DNA of 64,000 nt from Hemicordylus capensis. Its lineage: Eukaryota; Chordata; Lepidosauria; Squamata; Cordylidae. The stretch spans positions 147,866,857-147,930,856 of the forward strand of contig NC_069657.1 of NCBI RefSeq assembly GCF_027244095.1, given 5' to 3'. Under the pieces are notes generated by a model that was given only the letters and a program-made list of their open reading frames with translations, searched no databases and was not told where the DNA came from. Each line of letters starts with the position of its first letter. The first letter of the stretch is position 1. Positions 31,711-42,903 of the stretch are shown here, piece after piece. The translations under genes and the position numbers were made by a program.

Positions 31711-34636
31711 TTTTTTTAAAAAAAATTAATTAAACAAGCATCTCAGTCCTGAATTCTTTTTCTGGAGCAGCATTTATGAGGGCTGAAGGCAGGGATGGAT
31801 TAACTAATATGCAAAGTACACTTACCCTCCCCAGCTTTGAATTCTGTATGGGCAGAACAGCTGGAGGTATCAGCACAACAGTGTGTTGTGGGAAAGGTCA
31901 TGGTGCCGTCTATGTACTGTGGTGGGGAGTGTCCCAGCTAGCAAGAGCTGACTCATGAGGTGGGGAGAAGAGGCCCTTTACATTTTGCACTGTGCTCTTT
32001 CTCAGTCCCTGCCTGTAAAAGCCCCGAGCCAGGCAGCAGCGATGGCCTCAGTGGGGCAGGGGCTGGCGTGTATATGTGGGGGGTGTCCCTCTCTTCCAGT
32101 GCAGCTTCATTTCCCTTTCATCCTCGGCCTCCATCAGGCCCCTTCTGCATTTCCCTTCCAGCTGTGCAGGCCCAGCCCTGGCAACAGTCATTGCTTGCTC
32201 TCGGCGCAGAGGAAGGCATCAGACGTGTGAGCCTTAAATGAGAGCTCTTCAGTTAACGACTCCGGCTGAGCATTGAGCACGGGGCACGCGGGCAGATTGG
32301 CGCTGAGAGAGGTGGGCTGGTGCGCAGCTGGGCACCGAGAACGTTGGAGAGGCCGCACGAAGCCATTGATTAACTGCAGCGCTCGGGAAGGCTGCCATCC
32401 CAGAGACCCCGGGACCAGCATCTGCCTCTGCAGGCAGACCCCTCCTCTCCACGCTGTCTCTGGCCTGAGCACCTACCTCTCCTTCCTTCCCCCTCCACCC
32501 AGACACAGTGTCCTTGCCTTTTCTAGCTGGGAGAAGAGCACCCCCTACCTGATGTCCCACCTGCTTAGCTGTCCCCAGTCTCCTTGAGGCCATGCCCCCC
32601 CCCCCCGGCAAGAAGCACTTGTCAGCTCCCCCTCACCATCTTTCCCCAAAGATGGATGCTCCCTCTTTTGTTCCTCTGCCTTTGCCACATCTGGGGGGTC
32701 TATCACTTCCGGCTGCTCATTAATTGGGCCCCTTGACCCGGCACCCAAATTGGTGGCTGCAGCACACTAAATCAGCCGGTGAGCACAGCTTGTCCAGGCA
32801 GAGACTGATGCCCCCGCCTGCTGTCATGGCAACGGGCCTCTGCCAGCACCGGGGGTCAATGCAGGACCATCGATCAGGGGGAGCCGTGGTGATCATCTCC
32901 TACGATGACTGTGGTGATGTTGCACTGGCCCATTTCAGCAGCCCCAGGAGCAATTTGCAAGTCCATCCTGTCTGCTTGTGAACCAGAAAAAGAAAACCGA
33001 AAACTCCTACTCAGGCCTCCGCAGAAATAGAGGCCTGAATTCCAGAAAGGAGCCCGCTCCAGCCTCCATGCTTTGGGATCCCTTTCGCTCAGCGGCTCAG
33101 GGCAGGGATTCCCAGCTGCTCCCTGCCAGGCCCCAAATGGTTAAGCTCATCTGCATTCCGTGCCATGCGCCAGCCGGGAATTGCACTTTTATCGGCCTGC
33201 GGTGGCGGCAGTGCTGAATTGGGCTTGGGAACTCTATTTGTGAGCGAGTGCGAGCGCCCCAATTATTCCTGGGGAGATAAACGCAGTGGCTGGTGCCTCA
33301 TTAACATTCCCCAGCCCAGGCAGCCTTAGACGGAGCTCGCTGGTGCAGCGTATTGATAAAAGAAAGCAGCTGGGAGACGCAGCATTCGCTACACTGAATG
33401 CTGTGTAAACACACGCACACTGTTTGTAGCCACACCGATTAAGTCATGCCCATGAAAACACCCTTGCTGCCTGACCACACCGGGTTCACACCTGCAGATT
33501 CAAATGCCCACAGCACACACACTCCGAAGGGGTCACCCCAAATAGTTGCACACATGCAGGGCGTGTGCCTGATCAAGCACTGTCTGTGAAGCTGCAGGAA
33601 CGCCTCCGACATGCACTGATGGCAAAAGACCTGTGTTTGCGGCCAAGGAATTCAGGACACTCTGTCCAACCCTCACCAAAGGGGTGGGGAAGCCAGGAGG
33701 TTGGTCTGTCGGATTGCCAACTCTCACTGAAGCTATTCCCGAAGATCCACCCACCCACCCACTATTTTTCACCACAGCAAAACATTCAGATTTCCAGGAC
33801 TGCTTTGAACAGTCTCCTATAGATGATGCTGATTCCTGAAGCCTCCAGGCCAGATCTGGTGAGCTGGCAACCCTGTTTGTCTGCAACAACTATTGCTGAT
33901 CTCCAAATATTGGCGGGAGCCCCAGGCCCCGTGGCTCCTCTCTTGCTTTGGACAGGGGCCTTGCCTTGGAGGACTGGGTTCCTGTGATTTTTGCTAAGCT
34001 CAGTAATGGACGGGAAGGCCTGAGTCTTGTGCTAGGCAGAGGCCGTGCTTGCTCTGTAGGAGATGCCTTGCTGCAAGGAAGGGATCTTCGGGGCCCTGGG
34101 GAACCAGTCACGGGCCCACGGTGGTCCTGTCCAATGCCACATTTATCTGTGGTGCAGGAAACAGGGATGAGTGGCTGAGCAGGCAGGGCATTCCCCCTCC
34201 TTCGAGAAGCCAACCCGGATTCCAGGGCTCTGGCTTCCTCAGCAGCTGCAGGGCCTCTGCCACGTGGAGGCAGGGGCCCCGTTGCCTCCCTCCAGCCTTC
34301 AGCTCCAGTTAGCAGCAGCCTCAGCAGCCCCCGCCCCCCCCCCCCAGGGCTGGCTATTGGATTCTGCTTTGCTGAGCAGAGCCTATCGATCTCGCAGTAA
34401 TTAAAGTCGCTCCAAACTCCTACTCAAATTCAACCTTGCGCAGTTTGGTGTGCATGAGAAACACCCTCAGCCTGCAGGGGTGGGGAGAGGCTGTGTGCTA
34501 CAGCCTGGTTTTCCTCTACTGGCAAGAAGGCACAGGGCTGAGCTCCTGGCCAAAAATGGTTTCTACATCTCCGTACAGACAATCTCTCTATTGATGTAAT
34601 TCAAGCAGAGGGCTGGATGGTGGTGGTGGTGGGGGG
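31711..34636. other. Longest non-repetitive intergenic stretch
   Basis: Almost no interspersed repeats in 2.9 kb, in contrast to its surroundings. No exon can be supported. This low repeat density suggests constraint; see the candidate element at 32680-33420. Confidence 0.4.
32680..33420. promoter_or_regulatory. Candidate conserved non-coding enhancer region
   Basis: Unique sequence rich in homeodomain-like (CATTAATTG, CCAATTATT, CATTAACA) and GATA-like (GGAGATAAACG, TTGATAAAAG) words, together with E-boxes (CAGCTG at about 33370 and elsewhere). There is no open frame with splice sites and no repeat. A regulatory role for ASIC4, GMPPA or a neighbour is inference only. Confidence 0.3.
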
Positions 34637-34830
34637 GGCGGCATAGCTCAGTGGCAGAGCATCTGCTCTGCACGTGGAAGGTCCCCGGTTCCATTCCTGG
34701 CATCTGCAGGTAGGGCTGGGAAAGACCCCTGCCGGAAACCTTGGAGAAGCCACAGCCAGTTAGCATCAACAATACTGAGCTAAATGGGCCAATGGTCTGA
34801 CTCATGTTCCTGTGTCCCTTCTTACGTTCC
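34637..34830 (+). mobile_element. tRNA-Ala-headed SINE with CR1-like tail
   Basis: The head 'gcatagctcagtggcagagc' (box A) and 'ggtccccggttccattcc' (box B) is close to tRNA-Ala, with 'ctctgcacgt' in the anticodon region. The body then reads 'cttggagaagccacagcc', 'aatactgagctaaatgg' and 'ccaatggtctgactcatg', the same body as the 5S-headed SINEs. Confidence 0.8.
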
Positions 34831-35099
34831 CAGCATATATCAGGTAGGCAGGCCTGCTGCATGTATGGTTCCTGTTGCTATTTGAATCCCATTGGTCAGA
34901 AAAGGTCATTCATCCCCCTGTGCCCTGGACTGAGGTCCGCCTCACATATTTATGCATTGACAAAACAGTTCTGAAGAAGTGATAGTTTGAAACCCAGATG
35001 TCCTGTGACAGTTGCCCATGTGTATTTCACTCCAGGTAAAGATTTATGTATTGGTCACATTTGCATCCTCTGAAGATTTAAGGGCTGCATAAGTGCATA

Positions 35100-35268
35100 A
35101 CCCCTGCTAACTTGGCAAAGAGGCACCTTTTACCGTGGTGATTCTCTTTATTTAGCAGGGGGAGAGTAACTGCCCCTCTCCACCCCCAGCACAGGACCTC
35201 CAGTGACTGTTGCTGGTGTCTATCTTATGTTTCTTTTTAGACTGTGAGCCCTTTGGGGACAGGAAGCC

Positions 35269-35339
<71 letters not shown>

Positions 35340-35390
35340 ATTTCTCTGTGTAAACGAAGGGCAGTATAGAAATTGAATGAATGAATGAGT
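35100..35390 (+). mobile_element. L2-like 3' end containing an (ATCT)n expansion
   Basis: Same phrase order as at 327 and 42074 ('gctaactt', 'tttagcagggggag', 'gactgtgagccctttgggg'). The usual 'atctt..ttattt' segment is expanded into about 17 ATCT units (35269-35339) before the tail 'ctgtgtaaac..ggcagtatagaaattg' and ATGA repeats. Confidence 0.75.
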
Positions 35391-35394
35391 GAAT

Positions 35395-35560
35395 GATAAG
35401 TGGAGTTATTCCCATCTGATTGTCTCAACAGCCCCGAAAGTAAGTTAAACTGAAAGATAGTGATTCGCCCAAGGTCATAGCCAAGCAGGGACTTAGAAGC
35501 TGAATCCCTGCCTCTCAGTTGAACACTCAGTCCACTGTCCACTATGCCACACATGTGGAG
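35395..35560 (-). mobile_element. Old MIR/tRNA SINE remnant
   Basis: Phrases such as 'gcccaaggtcatagccaagc', 'gggacttagaagctgaatcc' and 'cactatgcca' follow the pattern of old MIR-like SINEs. It is heavily decayed. Confidence 0.4.
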
Positions 35561-36469
35561 AAGCAGCTACCAATGGCACAGCAGTGAAACAGAGCCTATG
35601 TGTCACACACACACACATGGTCTGCACATCTGATGCTCTCCATATGCACTTCCACACTAAAGCTTGCAAAATATGTTGTGAAACAGACCTGAGAGACAGC
35701 AACAAGGAGCCCCAGTGAGGGCCAGAGTTGCGTTTTTCAAAGAAGGGGAGTCAGAATGAATTCCTCTCTAGTTTTAAGGAGGATGCTTGCTTGTGGAGGG
35801 CTTCATTGGGCGGGATAGAGGGATGAGGGTCCTCTGAGAGCCATCTTCTGAAATCCTACTTGGGAGTCAGTAGCCAACATGCTGCACAGCAGTTAACATG
35901 CATTTTAGCACTACTGCCATGTACACAGTCGCACAAGAGTGCAGTTGAGCAAACACCATTGTGCAATGGTAGATCATTGGAAAGAATGGTCTACCATTGT
36001 GAAATTGCATTTGTGGAATTCCCAGTGTGTGTGAAACAGCACTATTGCACAACTATGAACACAAGGCATGAAAAGCTGCACAGTATGTCAGCCAGTGATC
36101 TCTAGCATTCTTAAGACCCACAATGGACAAGAGTTTTTATCCTCAGCTGGACAACAGATCTGCCTCTGCCCCTTCCGTTGTGGTGGAGTGGCAGTCCATC
36201 TCCTAGGAGTTAAGTTTCCCACTCCAAACCAATCACAGCTTGGGAAGTGGTGGGAAGGGCAGGTGGCCCACAGCAGTGCCATGGCACATAGAGCTCCTCT
36301 CAGCCATGGCTGAGGTATCAGAGCCACACCTAGGCTGAGATCAAACAACCGCAGCTAGAGCACGAATTGCTCCAGGTTGCTGCCTCAGGCTCTCTGCAGG
36401 AGTTTGCACACAATAACATGTGGTGATGCATGTTATTTATAGCTTCAGGTATTATTTTTGTCACCAGGC

Positions 36470-36648
36470 AGTGTGCCCTGTGATCTTCCGCTCATTCATT
36501 TCCTCTCATTCATGCTCATGGCATCCCAATGAGGTAGGCTATTAATAGTGTCTCCTTTTACACATTGGGGGACTCAGGGGGGCAAGAGAGAGTAAATAGG
36601 ACACAGCACAGCCAATGTATCCATAGCTGAGAAAGGACTTCAGCAGAG
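36470..36648. mobile_element. Old MIR-like SINE remnant
   Basis: 'caatgaggtaggctattaat', 'tttacacattgggggactc' and 'tatccatagctgagaaagg' match the usual MIR core order. It stops at the duplication flanking the hAT element at 36657, which therefore inserted later. Confidence 0.45.
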
Positions 36649-36656
36649 GTTTCCTG

Positions 36657-38341
36657 TAGGGTTGTGCGTTTTGTTTTTTTTCATGTTTTGTTTTTGGCCC
36701 GAATCCGAAACACCCCCATTTTGTTCTTTGTTTGAAACCAGCTAATCCGAAACACCCCAATTTTGTTCTTTGTCCGAAATTGCAAAATCCGAATCTGAAA
36801 CGTTCTGGATTTTTAAAAATGGCCTCAGGGAAAAACTAGTGGGTGGGGGTGGTAGTGCCCAATGGGTGGAAACTACCACCCAAATTTCAGAGGAATTGGG
36901 CAAAGGGCTGATTTTTGGTGAATTTTTGAAGTATAGGATTTTTCCCATAAGGAAGAATGGAGGTCTCAGCAAAAGTATATCTTCATGTTGGGGGGATAGG
37001 GGTGGCCCAGAGCAGAGTAGGGTGGGTGGTAGTGCCCAGTGGGGGCAAGGAAGCTGCCAGAATTATTTCAAAGGAATTGGGCAGAAGGCTGATTTTTAAA
37101 GATGTAATGGAATTCGTGTGTCTGTAAAGTTCTTCCCCATAGGGAATGATGGACCTCCATAATTCCTGCCCCATAACTGCACTTGGGGGGCACCAGGGTG
37201 ACCCAGAGCAAGTGGTGGTGTAGAGCACATAGGGTGCCAACCACCCGCATGGGTTGCTAACCCATGGGGTACTGGGTTCGGTTGTTTCTGAGATGTTTTG
37301 AGTGTAGATTCAGATTCTCTGGTAGCATATGAGAGTGGATTCATGGTTTGTCATTGAAAATCTCATATGCTACCAGAGAATCTTCACTCAGAACACCTCA
37401 GAAACATAACTCAGCAACCCATGGGGGTGGTTGGCACCCTATGTGCACCACACCAACACTCACTCCCAGCCACCCCAGGGCCCCCCAGGAGGAGTTATGG
37501 GTCTGCTGAAACCTCCATTATTCCCGGGGGGGGGGACATTAAAGAAGCGTAAACTTCCAACAATACATAAGAAATCAGCCCTTTGCCCTATTCCTTTGGA
37601 ATCTGGGTTGTGGCAGGCACCCCTTGGGGCACTGCCACCCAACCCACTATTTTGCCCCTTAGGCCCCCTTTCTGCCCCGAATCTGCCCCAAAGACATTTC
37701 AACTTCAAAAATTCTTTAAAAATAAGCCCTTTCCCCAATTCCTTTGGAATCTGGGTGGCAGCAGGCACCCATTGGGGCACTACCACCTGAACTACTCTTC
37801 TGCCCCTAAAGCCCCCTTTCTGCCCCCAATCCACCCCAAATAGCATCAACATCACACATCAACAACAGCAGAGCTTTGGAAAAAATCAGGCAGATTTCCA
37901 AAGGTCATGGACTTCCACATCCCCCCCACCCGAAATGCAATTGATCTACACACAACAGTGTGAAACAACAACAATGAAATGCACACTGTCCCACTGGGCA
38001 ATGAGGGTAAAATTTACCCTTAAATTTGCTTAAAAGGAACAAGGAGGCAATTGCCAGCAGATCAGCCCATGCTTTCGCTGGCCAATCTACGGGCTGGAAA
38101 TTCAAACAGATGTCAAAACTCAAAATGGAGACTGAAGGAGAAAGACTTTTTGCAATTGCAAAATGGAGTTCCAAAACAGCCGAAACAACAAAACATTTTG
38201 TATCCAAAACAGGGACGTTTTGTTTTGGCTACAAAATTTTCTGTTTTGAGCATTGGGTGTTTTGTTTTGGCTACAAAACAGCCGAAATGGCCTGTTTTGT
38301 TCACAAAACGTTTTGTATCCGAAACGAAATGCACATCGCTA
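36657..38341. mobile_element. 1.7-kb fold-back hAT-type element
   Basis: Begins TAGGGTTGTGCGTTT and ends with the complement of TAGCGATGTGCATTT, between exact 8-bp duplications, GTTTCCTG, at 36649-36656 and 38342-38349. The interior is a long inverted repeat. 'tctggtagcatatgagag' at about 37319-37336 pairs with 'tctcatatgctaccagag' at about 37361-37378 around a loop of roughly 25-30 bases. Further out, repeated blocks ('aaaggaattgggca..aggctgattttt', 'ggtagtgccca.tggg') occur twice on each side in opposite orientation. No transposase frame is visible. The ends are full of TTTTG-type words. The 8-bp duplication supports hAT. Confidence 0.9.
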
Positions 38342-38384
38342 GTTTCCTGGGCTCAGTCCTATACCTTGCTGTCTGAACACACAC

Positions 38385-38510
38385 ACACAAATCTGCTTTG
38401 CATGCAGGAAGGTCCCAGGTTCAATCTTCGGCATCTCCAGGCAGGGCTGGGAAAGCCTCTCATTTGAAACCTGCCTGGGGTGCTGCTGCCAGTCAGTGTA
38501 AATCAGTGGT
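38385..38510 (+). mobile_element. tRNA-Ala-headed SINE fragment
   Basis: Contains 'tctgctttgcatgcaggaag', box B-like 'ggttcaatcttcgg', 'gcagggctgggaaagcctc' and 'gctgctgccagtcagtgtaa'. The tail is cut short. Confidence 0.7.
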
Positions 38511-39559
38511 TCTTAACGTGGGGGTCTGCAAGATGTTGCTGAACTGCACTCCCATGCTGGGAGAAATCCTTAGGCAGGGGGTAAGGCACAGCTGCACAGG
38601 TTGGGGCTCTTTCAAGCCAAATACAGGCAGCCCACCAGCACATGTGGTATGTGTGGTCTGAAGGCACATGATGCAGCCACTTGGCTGACCTTTGCTGAAA
38701 GAAAGGCAGGCTGTAGAACAATGAAATAAATGTCCTGTAATCTAGCATGTGAAGGGTCCCCCCAGTAGCCCAAGATTGATCCTATCCCAAGCACTGCAGG
38801 TCCGGGAGGGAGGGAGGAGCATTGGGGCACATGAAGTGAGTGGCAAATCTGGACTATGAAGCATAAAGGAGACGGAAGGGTGATAGCTAAGCTCCCCCCG
38901 CCCTAGCCCCAGATATACCTGCACTGCCCTGCCATTCCCTCAAGCAATCTGGCCACTTAGCATGCAGGGGGACATCTGTCCCGGAGACGCCCGGCTCACA
39001 TGGGACAGCACGCACTATCTCTCTGCAGCAGCCAACACAGCACTCAGCCCCAAGGACACCATCTCCTCCAGACGCTAGACAAGGGCATTTGTCTCCTCAC
39101 ATTCCACTGGAACAAGCCCCCCATACACCTCAATGCCCTCTGCTGGGAGATTCTGAGATTGGCATCTCTCACACCTCATTCGGTGCCCTTCATTCCACAC
39201 CCTCTGCTGGACAGTTCCAGGCTTTGCTGCCACGCCCCCCGCCCCCCCCAGGCTTTGGAAAAGGCACTTCAGAACTACCACACTGGACAGCTCCATGCAC
39301 ATCATCCCAAATATCAGGCCTGCTCTCACACACCCTTGTTCTCATGGTAGTTAAGTTAGCATACGTGCCACCCCCTGGTTTTGTACTCCGAATCATACAT
39401 ACAGGCTAGAAGTCCCATTTTACCCATAAGCATGAACTCTAGGGGTGGGAACATCCAACACTTTAGTTCTCTTTCAGCACTTTGTGAGTATGGCAAAGTG
39501 GGCTGAAGTGTGTTAAGGGCTAACTGATCTATATTGGGATTTTGAGTGAAATTGATCTC
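38511..39559. other. Intergenic, no supported feature
   Basis: Pyrimidine-rich, with a C-rich run near 39234-39249. No gene or clear repeat. Confidence 0.35.
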
Positions 39560-39907
39560 CAGGTAATTTAGGACCAGCAAACGGAGGTACTTTTTCACAC
39601 AACGCATAATCAACTTGTGGAATTCTCTGCCAGAAGATGTGGTGACAGCCAACAACCTGGATGGTTTGAAGAGGGGTTTGGATAACTTCATGGAGGAGAG
39701 GTCTATCATCGGCTACTTGTCAGAGGGCTATAGGCCACCTCCAGCCTCAAAGGCAGGATGCCTCGGAGTACCAGCTGCAGGGGAGCAACAGCTGGAGAGA
39801 GGGCACACCCTCAACTCCTGCTGTAGGCTTCCAGAGGCATCTGGTGGATGAAACATGATGCTGGACTAGATGGGCCTTGGGCCTGATCCAGCAGGGCTGT
39901 TCTTATG
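39560..39907 (+). mobile_element. CR1 LINE 3' end
   Basis: Translates as [20 protein letters not shown] then NFMEERSI, the CR1 ORF2 C-terminus, followed by 'gatgctggactagatgggcc', 'gggcctgatccagcagggc' and 'tgttcttatga'. It is 5' truncated. Confidence 0.88.
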
Positions 39908-40618
39908 AGTGTGAGCCTTCTGTACATTTCTAGTCAACATGTTTCAGGGGTGATTCTTTCTGGCACAGCTAAAAAACTGCCACACAGAGGAGGATCAGGG
40001 ACCAAAAAGCAAAAAGGGAGGGTGTGTGAGAGGGAGGGGAGGCTGTTTGCGCTATTTGAATGTGTAAGTAAAATTCAATACTCAACAGGAAATTTAATTT
40101 TTAGCAAATTGGCAGCTAAAAATCTTTGTATTGTGCTACTGCTCTCTACTGGCAGGCAGCAGCATTGCAAGCCCAAACCCAATTCACGGACAGGGAAGCA
40201 ACCCAGAGAAACCAAAGGGCTAGGAGCCGACTAACCATATAAGCAAACAGCAACCCCATGTGGGCTGATAACAGAGGGATTGTCTAGGGATTCATTTATC
40301 CTGGGATTGTCTAGTAGAGATCATGGAAAAAAGACCCATGAGATCTGCAAACCAGATCAGGCTCAAATCAAGGCCTGGGAATGAGCTGAGGGAGCAGAGA
40401 TTAGGAGTAAGGAAGATCAAGAATGGTCATTTTATTAGGAGTGACTGCCTGTGGGGCACATCCAGCTAAAATGACTTGATTGGTGACCCCCATGCAACCT
40501 ATTCTGCTCTGCCTCCCACACTATGCACATGACCATTGCCCATGGCATCCAGTCATACAGGACTGGATTTAACATGAACATTTGTCTGCTGTGATTCATG
40601 CCTGACAGGGACCCCTTC
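39908..40618. other. Intergenic, no supported feature
   Basis: No recognisable repeat or exon. Confidence 0.3.
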
Positions 40619-40757
40619 AGCATATGGCCTGCTCGACTTTGGCCCTCCTGCAGATGTTGGCCTACAACTCCCATAATCCCTCGCTATTGGCTACTATGGC
40701 TGGGGATTATGGGAGCTGTAATCCAAAAACAGCTGGGGGGGGGGAGTTGAGCAGGCC
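40619..40757. mobile_element. hAT-type palindromic MITE
   Basis: Inverted arms: 'ggcctgctcgactttggccc' and 'gcctacaactcccataatcc' on the left, with their complements ('ggggattatgggagctgtaa', 'agttgagcaggcctgtg') on the right. It shares the ACAACTCCCAT core with the 28627 element. No clear 8-bp duplication remains. Confidence 0.7.
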
Positions 40758-42073
40758 TGTGCTAACTAAGGCATACGGTGGGAGGAAAGGGACAATAGAG
40801 AGCAATAGGCATAGAAAGGAGATTAGTGGTTTCAAAAGGCTGGTTTTCATTGGTAGAGCTGCTTAGCCTGTTATAACACTTGTCAGTTTCCCCGTTTTAT
40901 GGGAAAGAGGCAGGAGAGATTAAAACACCCCATCCCAGGATCTCCTGCTGCACTCTCCAAAGCATCTGCAGCTGAGAGAAAGGGGAAGGAAGGGAATCAT
41001 GCTCGCCACTTCTAACCAGCTCCCTTTTTGTACCCTGCTAGAAATATTGATCCACATCTGTGTCCTCTAGTGAGCCAAAATAATACCAGAATGGTACTGC
41101 CAGGCCCAGAATTTAACTCTCCCATATAGGTACAGGCCAGGTTCACATGAACTGTTGTTTCAGTTTAATCAGTGAAAACCAATGTTATCTCTTCGACCCT
41201 TTTCACAGAGAAAAGTGAAAGGGGCCACGTTTTCTGTTAGGGATCCAAGACAAGCGACTACTCCACGAGAGGCTGATATTCCAGCGTGCAGCAGTGAAGA
41301 GTTTCACCTATTGAATTTCTGTCTCCTGCGTAGCAACCCATCCCTTGCAGCTCTTCAAGGCAGATCAGTCACACCCCAGCAAATGATGTTATGCCATTCG
41401 CCTCCTAGCATGGGGATGGTACCAGGAGCCAGTCACTGACTCACAGCTGGACTAATGGATTCTTACACACCTAATGTGATTTCTGAAACTGCATTTCCCC
41501 ATCCTGCCTTGTGCATATATGGGAAATCAGCGTCTTGACTTCAGGAGAGGAGAAGGAAAGTTCAGCTCAGCCCTCTTCCATTAAGTCTCCTGTCAAAAGC
41601 AGCCGTGGGCAGTGCTGCTATCTTCAATTATATACTGCCCCCTATTGGAGAAGGCTGATCCTGCCCCACAACTGCCACTGCTCTCCAGCACCAGCTGTCC
41701 TTATTCCAAATCTATTTGACATGGGGGTGGGGGAATTCACTCATGTTCCTGGAATTAGTTCCCTCACTTTTAATTTAGATTTACCCCAGGCCATGGCAAC
41801 CAATCATGAGCTGGTTATACAATTCTAGTTCCTGGATGTATATTGAAGCATTGACAATGCTGGTTCAACAAGGTCAAATGCACACAAAACAGTAACCCAG
41901 CAGGATTTTACACATCTACCTCCCGAAAATGGTCTGTGCATGCAGCCGGAAGGCTTGAGTTGCATTTAACAAAACCAAACCTGCTTCCATGGCTCAGAAC
42001 CTACCATGTCCTGTGGTCTCATCATTGTTTATGTTTTATATTCAAACACATTCATAAATATTCTCTTCCCTTA
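40758..42073. other. Intergenic, no supported feature
   Basis: No exon, RNA gene or clear repeat. Confidence 0.3.
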
Positions 42074-42245
42074 GAAAGCCCTATCTAACACCAGCACAGT
42101 GTCCCTCCAGTAGCTGTTGCTGGTGTCTGTCTTATATTTCTTTTTCGATTATGAGACAGGGGACCATCTTATTTATGTATTATTTATTTTTCTATATAAA
42201 CCACTTTGAGAATTTTGTTGAAGAGCGGGATATAAATATTCGTAG
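42074..42245 (+). mobile_element. L2-like LINE 3' end
   Basis: 'ccctccagtagctgttgctg', 'ccatcttatttatgtatt', 'aaccactttgagaattttg' and 'agcgggatataaatattc', the same family as at 327 and 35100. Confidence 0.75.
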
Positions 42246-42247
42246 TG

Positions 42248-42482
42248 GTATAAAGGGAAGGAAACAGGAACAGTGCAATACAATTTATTAAAGAGTAGAT
42301 CCTGGCATGTTTCAAGTAAAACTCCTCTTCAGGGGAAGTGGTTAACAGGGCACGATATCTGAGCAGTTTAGAAAGTCTGTATTGTGCCCTGTAAACCACT
42401 TTCCCAAAGAAGGGTTTTAGACGAAACGCGCTGGGATGTACTTTAATTCATTGTATTACACCATTCCCATTTCCTTCCTACC
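42248..42482. repeat. Inverted pair of GAAAC-motif repeats, possibly Penelope-like
   Basis: Right arm (plus strand, about 42400-42482): 'aaagaagggttttagacg', 'gaaacgcgctgggatgta', 'attcattgtattacacc' and 'cccatttccttcc'. The left arm (about 42250-42335) carries the same order on the minus strand ('ctgaagaggagttttactt', 'gaaacatgccaggatc', 'aataaattgtattgcac'). The CTGA(A/T)GA..GAAAC layout recalls termini of Penelope-like elements and hammerhead motifs. That assignment is from memory and tentative. Confidence 0.4.
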
Positions 42483-42614
42483 TGTTGGCATGGGGCTTTC
42501 CCGTCCTATGCGCTTCTCTCCTTTAAAAAGTTCAGAGCAGATTCTGTCTCATCCGGGTATTGATCAGGCCCTCATCCATGTTCTACACTGGGCCTGTAGC
42601 TCAAAGCACAAACC

Positions 42615-42903
42615 CTCTTCAGATGTTATAGAGGGCAGCTACGCTCACACTTGCAGGAAGTCCCACCCCACTGCTGTCATTCACCCTCTCATGCCTGACT
42701 AATATGCTTACAGTGCTGTTTGTCTGAAGGAGGCGTTGCCATGTATTCAACAGCAACTCCATGAGCTGCAACCAGACAAAAAGTGCCATAAACATGTTCG
42801 TTGGGCATGAGGGGGTGAGTGACAATGGCAGGGTGGGACTTCCTTTCCATTCCCCCGCCCCTTGTAAGTGTGAGCAGGGTAGCCCTCTATCACATCTGAA
42901 GAG
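42615..42903. repeat. Fold-back element, arms of about 95 bp
   Basis: Starts CTCTTCAGATG and ends with its complement. The arms (about 42615-42705 and 42806-42903) share 'atagagggc', 'gctcacactt', 'gaagtcccaccc' and 'ctcatgcc', with a short insertion in the right arm. No duplication is clear. Confidence 0.72.

Noticed and set aside
34637-34709. Possible functional tRNA-Ala gene
   Set aside because: Box A and box B are good, but the sequence runs on into a SINE body and CR1-like tail, and the acceptor stem does not pair cleanly.
38026-38467. Open frames with repeated FVxKT / CFGYK words
   Set aside because: They come from TTTTG-type subterminal words of the hAT element ending at 38341.
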